This document shows positions 40,793 through 46,301 of a stretch of DNA of 46,301 bases, one piece after another. The notes beneath the pieces are model-generated. The model had not been told where the DNA came from and ran no database searches. It saw only the letters and a list, made by a program, of their open reading frames with translations. Source of the stretch: Flavobacterium sp. (GTDB taxonomy: Bacteria > Bacteroidota > Bacteroidia > Flavobacteriales > Flavobacteriaceae); contig JADBYA010000020.1 of assembly GCA_020403245.1 (NCBI GenBank), forward strand, positions 1 to 46,301, read 5' to 3'. Each line of letters begins with the position of its first letter. The first letter of the stretch is position 1. Both the position numbers and the translations under genes were made by a program.

Positions 40793-43081
40793 TTAAACTT
40801 TATCATTTCTTAAAGGTATTATGTCCGTCAAATCATTCTGTATTCCTTGCTCTTTATACAGAGAAGCAATAGAAATTTGAACAATATCCCTTTCCTTTTT
40901 CCAATATAAAATAGATAAAAAATCAATTGTAAGAAGAACTTTCAAATCAAGATTATCATTATTCTCTTCTGACTTCCATTTATCCTTCAAATCTATATTT
41001 TCAGGTAAATTTATGTCGATAACTGAAGTATATAATTTCAAATTATCATCAGTCACCTCTAACTTTAATTCTTCAGTCTTTTTAGGTTGTATATCTTTAT
41101 ATACAATGAATGGTAAATCCTTTTTATTTAGTACGAATAATAAATTTTCAACTTGAGGTTCATATGATGGTATTTCGACAAGAAAATCTCCAAATTTTGA
41201 ATCAGATATTATATTTCCAAAATCAAATCTTAAATTAATACCAATGATTATAATATTATTATTGTTACCAACCAAAATTTCAAGACCGTTAATAATATTG
41301 TCAATATTCAACAAATATCCTTTTGTTTTAGCAATAAAAAATGAATTTGGTATTTGCCTTTTGATATTGTAATTTGCAATATGTTCAGCAAAAAAAGAAT
41401 CAAAGTTTATATGTTGAATATCATTTTCCGTAAAAGCAGATTTGGTCATCAAAACACTTCCTCCATTTACAGATATCTTTAATTCATCATCTATTTGAGT
41501 ATGCTGTTCAGTGTTAAAAATATTTGAGAAACAATCAAAGGCGTCAAAAATTATTTTGCTCGAATTAATGTTGAACTGCTTTATTTTATCTATTGATAAA
41601 GGTGTAAGAAATTTTTGTTCCCCGATTTTTGAAACTATGGAAGCCTTTAAATTTGTTATAAAGATTTCGATTTCAGTTTTTTTATCAATAATAATATCAC
41701 TAAAATTAAGTGATTTAACTAACTCATCATTACTTATGATATCTTCCAAACAATTTTCAAAATAAGAAACTGTATCGAGCCAATTATACAATTCTAATAT
41801 TTCTGATGGCAGAATTGGTAATGATGTGAATTTTTGAGTAATGAAGTACTTATCTAACGAATATTGACGTATGAACAAAACTGTTAAATAAGAACAAATC
41901 CAATAATTAACTTGTCTTCGATTTCCTAAATTATCTAATTCAGGAAAATAATATTTTGAATCAATTGGTTTTTTACGAATTTTAAATTCATTTCTGAAAA
42001 TTTCCAACCATTCAAAAATAGTAGTCATCGAATTGGGAAGTAAAACGTATCTTGGAGGTAATGATTGTGAATATTCAAATATATACTTAATTGTTTTATA
42101 ATTTTCTCTGTATAATAAAAGACCTCCCAAAGCATAATGTAATTCTAAAAAATCGCTTCTTTCTTCAGTTCTATTGTCAATTTCTAATTGATTATTTTTT
42201 TCAAATGTTACAGAATCATATTCAGCCCTAATGTTTCTTAATTGGATGTCAAAATATTGGCTTGAATTTGCCCAAAACATCTTGACATATTTATCATTAT
42301 CACATATTGTGTATATATTTTTCCACAACCATTTATAAGTTTCTTCTGAGATTGGGATATTTTCAAAATTTTGTCCTAAAAGCCAAACTCCACTTATTGA
42401 ACGATGTTCTATTGCTTGTAATTTGGTATTTTGCTTATTTATAAGTTCCGAATTTAATTTATTGACTAAAAAATAAAAGTCAATTGGGTAAACTAATGGT
42501 TTTGATTTGTCGTGTACCTTTCTGATTTTTGAAAATTCATAATAATAAAAATCTAATAAAGTTTCTTGTAAATGCTCATCTTGTTTATTAACTGCATAAA
42601 AAGTAAGTTCATTAATAGATTTTAAGTAGTATGTTTTTATCTCCGAATCTACATTAAGTTCTTTATATTTTTTAATAATATGTTTTAACAATGATGTTGA
42701 TTTTCCACTATATAAAGCAACTTTATCCAACCAAATGAAAAAGGAAATAGTTAAAATTGCTGAAAAAAGTAATACTATGAATTTTGCTGAATTATTTATA
42801 AAAAAATTATCCCACCCAAATAAAGGCTCTTGGTTAATAATCAAGAATAGAAAAGTTAAAATTGTTGAGTAAAGTATTAATTTGAAAAAACTAATTTTAA
42901 TGTTAAATAACCTTAACTCTATAATTCTCTGTGGTTGTTCATTATTGAATAAAATAGAAAGATATTCTGAAGAATATTTTTCTCCAATATTAGATATTTT
43001 ATCGACAATTATAGGATATGCAATACCTATAATGGCAATATCAATAGCAACACAAATCTCTAAAATATTATCAATTTCCAT
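40793..43081 (-). CDS. Uncharacterised membrane protein inside the hsd operon
   Basis: A 762-residue protein not recognised. The N-terminus has three likely transmembrane segments: about 9-26 (CVAIDIAIIGIAYPIIV), 64-84 (FFKLILYSTILTFLFLIIN) and 101-121 (FIVLLFSAILTISFFIWLD). The remaining ~640 residues are predicted soluble, rich in Asn, Ile, Leu, Lys and Phe, without nucleotide-binding or nuclease motifs that I can see. It starts 10 bp after hsdS and ends 44 bp before hsdR on the same strand, so it is very likely co-transcribed with the restriction system. Such inserted genes are often accessory defence genes, but a function is not shown. Confidence 0.8.
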   Translation of the reverse strand: MEIDNILEICVAIDIAIIGIAYPIIVDKISNIGEKYSSEYLSILFNNEQPQRIIELRLFNIKISFFKLILYSTILTFLFLIINQEPLFGWDNFFINNSAKFIVLLFSAILTISFFIWLDKVALYSGKSTSLLKHIIKKYKELNVDSEIKTYYLKSINELTFYAVNKQDEHLQETLLDFYYYEFSKIRKVHDKSKPLVYPIDFYFLVNKLNSELINKQNTKLQAIEHRSISGVWLLGQNFENIPISEETYKWLWKNIYTICDNDKYVKMFWANSSQYFDIQLRNIRAEYDSVTFEKNNQLEIDNRTEERSDFLELHYALGGLLLYRENYKTIKYIFEYSQSLPPRYVLLPNSMTTIFEWLEIFRNEFKIRKKPIDSKYYFPELDNLGNRRQVNYWICSYLTVLFIRQYSLDKYFITQKFTSLPILPSEILELYNWLDTVSYFENCLEDIISNDELVKSLNFSDIIIDKKTEIEIFITNLKASIVSKIGEQKFLTPLSIDKIKQFNINSSKIIFDAFDCFSNIFNTEQHTQIDDELKISVNGGSVLMTKSAFTENDIQHINFDSFFAEHIANYNIKRQIPNSFFIAKTKGYLLNIDNIINGLEILVGNNNNIIIIGINLRFDFGNIISDSKFGDFLVEIPSYEPQVENLLFVLNKKDLPFIVYKDIQPKKTEELKLEVTDDNLKLYTSVIDINLPENIDLKDKWKSEENNDNLDLKVLLTIDFLSILYWKKERDIVQISIASLYKEQGIQNDLTDIIPLRNDKV

Positions 43082-43091
43082 TTTTTTTATT

Positions 43092-44312
43092 TTACACCTC
43101 TATCGTTCTATTCATCAATCTTGGCAACAGTATATCTCTCGCTTCTTTGAGTTTTTCATTTTGTTCTTGCAAAATCAAAATTTGGTCAAAAATAACTTTT
43201 ACTAAACCGTAATGTCTTTTTAATGTTTCACTATCAGGAACAATAAGTTCAATTTTTTCAAATTTACTTTTGTTCACATTTACCATTGTTGCACCATTAC
43301 TGCCTAAACCCTCCAAAAGAGTTTTTAATCCTCTTGCAAAACCATAAAAATAAAATGCTTTAAACTCTTCATCAAACCTGACAGAATTAATTTGTTGATT
43401 TGTTTGGCAATTTGTAGATGCTAAAGCGACTACTCCCGCAGTTCCAATACAACTTACCATTACAGAGTTTTTTGGAAGGAACTTATTATTTTGACTTTCT
43501 GCCCCATCATTTGATAAATAAATACTTGTACTCAAAACATAGGGTGCATCGTGCATATCAGGTGTCTTAACAAAAGGTATGTTTCCACCATAAAAATTAC
43601 TATTTGCAGTTGATGGTGTTTTACCTGTAATAACCTCAGCAAAAGTATCTATTGTCTTTTTCTCCCAACCCACAGGCAAACCACTTTCCGCATCAAAGTC
43701 CGTATGCTCATAATTAGGAAAACGAAAGTTTACAAACCATTCTTTGTAAATGTTTTGTGCCGTTTCTTCTAATAACTTAATGCGTTTGAGGTTGTTTTCT
43801 ATTAAATCATCGTAAGTTGAAAGAATGGAGGCAATACGTATTTGGGTTTCAAGTGGAGGATAATGAACTTTTAATTTTGATAAATCAGATGCTCTAATTC
43901 CTGCTTGAACTCCTTGTTGAACAAGACTTTTTAGATTATTTACAGAAGATTTAAAATAGTAATAAAAGAAATTAGAGTCACAAAAGTCTTGATTTAATCT
44001 TACTCTAATAATATGTGAGTCAAAAACAGTTAAATCATCTACTTCTTTTACTATCGAACATTTTCCTGCTCCTGATGCAACCAATGATTGTCGTGCAAAT
44101 AGTAAATCTCCTTTTTCTATTTTGTGTGTTACTTTTTCAGTTTCGCTTAATGGAACAAGTTCCATTTTTGGGTCAAACATTCTGTCAATTGCGAACAGTT
44201 CGCCCATATTAATAAACTTAAATCCTTCGCCTCTTATACGGCTTGGTTTTGTTAGCCCATTTTTAGTTGGAATTTTAAAAACGGATTCAAATATTATTTC
44301 ATTCCAACTCAT
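43092..44312 (-). CDS. hsdS: Type I restriction enzyme specificity subunit
   Basis: Determines which sequence the methylase and restriction complex recognise. 406 residues with two target-recognition domains and two helical spacers: TRD1 (about 1-150), first conserved spacer (LETQIRIASILSTYDDLIEN, then LLEETAQNIYKEWF), TRD2 (from PVGWEKKTI, including GKTPST) and the C-terminal spacer (LKEARDILLPRLMN). The recognised site cannot be deduced. The start codon overlaps the hsdM stop (ATGA). Confidence 0.95.
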   Translation of the reverse strand: MSWNEIIFESVFKIPTKNGLTKPSRIRGEGFKFINMGELFAIDRMFDPKMELVPLSETEKVTHKIEKGDLLFARQSLVASGAGKCSIVKEVDDLTVFDSHIIRVRLNQDFCDSNFFYYYFKSSVNNLKSLVQQGVQAGIRASDLSKLKVHYPPLETQIRIASILSTYDDLIENNLKRIKLLEETAQNIYKEWFVNFRFPNYEHTDFDAESGLPVGWEKKTIDTFAEVITGKTPSTANSNFYGGNIPFVKTPDMHDAPYVLSTSIYLSNDGAESQNNKFLPKNSVMVSCIGTAGVVALASTNCQTNQQINSVRFDEEFKAFYFYGFARGLKTLLEGLGSNGATMVNVNKSKFEKIELIVPDSETLKRHYGLVKVIFDQILILQEQNEKLKEARDILLPRLMNRTIEV

Positions 44313-46301
44313 AACCCTAATTCATTAAGGTTAATCTGAATTTGTTCTGCAAGTGTAATGGCTTCTTCATTCAAACTTTGCAGTTCTACTTTTATTTCAG
44401 CCATTCTTTCTTCATAATCAAAATCTTCGTCTATTTGATTTGCAACGCCTACATAACGTCCTGCTGTTAAACTGTAATCGTTGGTAGCAATTTCTTCTTT
44501 AGTCACTACTTTACACAAACCTGCAATATCGGTATATTCGCTTTTCGGGAAACGGCTCACTAACCAATAGGCTTCTTTGTTAAAATAAAGCACTTGGTCT
44601 ATAGTGTGGCTAAAGTCAACAAAGTCCAATTCCATCTGTTTTAATTGGTCTAACACTTGTTCTTTCCATTCTTTTTGTTTGCGCAAATCACCCTCTTTAC
44701 CTGCTTCTTTTACAAAAGCATTTATGGCTTTCAAGAAGTTGTTATAGGCACGTTTTCCTTTCTTTAATTGGTCGGTATTGTCCTTCGTCAACGTCAGTAA
44801 TAATGCGGTGTTGTTGTAGGTTAGTTTTGTTTTTGAAAAAGCACTTGCTATTTGCATGGTAATTTCAATATCGTCGGCATCAAAGGTTTCGTTCCATTGT
44901 GCTAAAGTCGCTTTAGGCAATAGTTTTTCAAAAGTCGCGTGAATACCTTTTATATAATTATCAGCCAAACTATTCGCTTGAGCTGTGATTTGGCTTAAAT
45001 GTTCATTAATGGTGGAGAAGTATTTTGAAACGGTTTTGTCAAACACTTCCCGTTTGCCTCTATACAATCCCACAATGGCTTGAATGTTGGCTAACTGCTC
45101 AGGCGTGAAATCGTGCAAATTAGAAGATACTTTTCTAAAGACATCTCTAAGGTCAAGCATCAATGTTTGGTTGGCTCTATTAGCATCTTTTTCCTTTTCT
45201 CTATCAAAGAACCAAAGGGTACAAGGCAAGGAACGCGTATAGAAGAATTTAGTTCCAATAGAAACCATCACATCTACCGCTCCTGTTTCTACTAATTTCT
45301 GGCGAATGTCTTTTTCAGAATGTCCTGCATCCGAAGCCGAAGAAGCCATTACAAAACCTGCTCTTCCTGTTTCGTTTAGCAAGGAATAAAAATACTGAAT
45401 CCACAAATAGTTTCCGTTGTCGTTCTTAGGCAAGCCAAAAGGCAAACGAGGGTCTTTCTTCACACTGTCTTTGCTTTTATCCACGCCATCTACATTAAAC
45501 GGTGGATTTGCCATAATGAAATCGCATCGTCCCAACAAGTCGTGTTTATCTTCATAAAAAGTATTTCCTTGCAAGATATTAGAGTCTAGCCCATGTATTG
45601 TCATGTTCATTTTTGCTAGACGTGTATTGGTGTCGGCTTTTTCTTGTCCGTAGAATGTCACTTTGTTAGATGGGTCATCGCCTTCTTCTTCTTCAATAAA
45701 GTGAGCCGTTTGAACAAACATACCTGCCGAGCCTACAGCAATATCGGCAACGATACCGTGATTTGGTTCTATGATTTTCACGATTGTATTCACCAATGAT
45801 GGTGGCGTAAAAAATTCGCCACCTTCTTGAGCGCCTATCATTGCAAACTTGTTCAAAAAGAACTCATAGATACGACCAAAAACGTCACCCGAAACATCAT
45901 TTAATGCTTCGTCGTTAAAAACACGAATAAGACGTTGTAAGAGGTCTTTGTCGAAAAGATTGTACTCTTTAGGCAAAACACCCAAAAGAGCGTCATATTC
46001 GCTCTCTATGTTTCGCATAGCTTCATTGATGTATTCACCCAAGTCGGCACTATCAGGAAGATTGGCTATTGTATTCCATTGCGCTGACTCGTTAAGGAAA
46101 ATAGCTTTGGCAGTAAGGAAGTCGTTTTTTTCAATTGGTCGCACACCACGAAAAGGATGTACGGGCAGTGATTTCTCAATTTGTTTTTTGGCAATGATGA
46201 ATCGGTTATACGCTTGACGAAGAAAGATAAGCCCCAATACAGGGAAACTATATTCTGAAGCAGTAAGTTTACTATTGGCTCGTAAATCGTCTGCGGTTTT
46301 C
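44309..46301 (-). CDS. hsdM: Type I restriction-modification methylase subunit, 5' end beyond the window
   Basis: N6-adenine methyltransferase subunit that protects host DNA and forms the core of the type I complex. The frame is open to the right edge and in the expected N-terminal helical domain (KTADDLRANSKLTASEYSFP, then VLGLIFLRQAYNRF), so only the first residues are missing. An apparent start at 46237 is a TTG inside this domain and should not be used. S-adenosylmethionine site: ADIAVGSAGMFVQTAHF, in the position of the usual 'DPxxGSGGM'; catalytic motif: FIMANPPFNV. A helical C-terminal part (about residues 450-640) follows. Overlaps hsdS by 4 bp. Confidence 0.94.
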   Translation of the reverse strand, partial: KTADDLRANSKLTASEYSFPVLGLIFLRQAYNRFIIAKKQIEKSLPVHPFRGVRPIEKNDFLTAKAIFLNESAQWNTIANLPDSADLGEYINEAMRNIESEYDALLGVLPKEYNLFDKDLLQRLIRVFNDEALNDVSGDVFGRIYEFFLNKFAMIGAQEGGEFFTPPSLVNTIVKIIEPNHGIVADIAVGSAGMFVQTAHFIEEEEGDDPSNKVTFYGQEKADTNTRLAKMNMTIHGLDSNILQGNTFYEDKHDLLGRCDFIMANPPFNVDGVDKSKDSVKKDPRLPFGLPKNDNGNYLWIQYFYSLLNETGRAGFVMASSASDAGHSEKDIRQKLVETGAVDVMVSIGTKFFYTRSLPCTLWFFDREKEKDANRANQTLMLDLRDVFRKVSSNLHDFTPEQLANIQAIVGLYRGKREVFDKTVSKYFSTINEHLSQITAQANSLADNYIKGIHATFEKLLPKATLAQWNETFDADDIEITMQIASAFSKTKLTYNNTALLLTLTKDNTDQLKKGKRAYNNFLKAINAFVKEAGKEGDLRKQKEWKEQVLDQLKQMELDFVDFSHTIDQVLYFNKEAYWLVSRFPKSEYTDIAGLCKVVTKEEIATNDYSLTAGRYVGVANQIDEDFDYEERMAEIKVELQSLNEEAITLAEQIQINLNELGL

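Noticed and set aside
44309..46237. Complete HsdM starting at 46237
   Set aside because: The codon there is TTG, and the same frame continues to the window edge with conserved HsdM N-terminal residues, so the gene is simply cut by the edge.

Overview
The window looks like a chromosome segment of a low-GC Bacteroidota, most likely a Flavobacterium or close relative. Supporting signs are promoters of the TTTG / TAnnTTTG type, type IX secretion (T9SS) sorting domains on secreted proteins, a shortened NuoG, and the small spacer repeats common in this group. This is inferred from composition and protein families, not from a database search.

Positions 1-7.4 kb are housekeeping and surface genes: a very large T9SS-sorted protein (minus strand, cut by the left edge), aspS with a small GC-rich palindrome inside its coding sequence, a second T9SS-sorted repeat protein directly behind it, and a cold-shock protein with its own promoter and terminator.

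Positions 7.46-21.84 kb hold the complex I operon nuoABCDEFGHIJKLMN, with a clear promoter before nuoA. It is interrupted between nuoH and nuoI by two ORF6N-domain genes. The first is broken by an in-frame TGA. Both carry a long DNA palindrome at the same codons, and each is preceded by a related palindrome.

Positions 21.84-23.32 kb are an insertion at the end of nuoN: a Fic-type protein and its HTH partner (mobile mystery proteins B and A) lie between two copies of the nuoN 3' end that match at 99 of 103 positions. A short remnant resembling the N-terminus of HsdR sits just after the intact nuoN. The probable original operon terminator lies after the displaced tail. umuC and a umuD-like gene follow, in the reverse of the usual order.

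Positions 25.1-32.3 kb are an accessory block on the minus strand: two related PDZ/alpha-beta-hydrolase exported proteins (one with a six-repeat YCF48/BNR C-terminus), a transglutaminase-like protein, an AraC-type regulator and several gene remnants. The block lies between a degenerate tRNA 3' end (25.16-25.20 kb) and a clear tRNA-Asn 3' half (32.26-32.31 kb).

From 32.3 kb to the right edge is an integrated element that begins at the tRNA-Asn fragment. It carries a tyrosine recombinase, an RteC-like protein, ATTCGAA repeats followed by a small HTH protein and a candidate HUH replication initiator, two tiny membrane proteins, a serine recombinase, a PemK-like protein, and a type I restriction-modification operon (hsdM-hsdS-X-hsdR). 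X is an unrecognised 762-residue membrane protein. The right end of the element, which should contain the intact tRNA-Asn, is outside the window.
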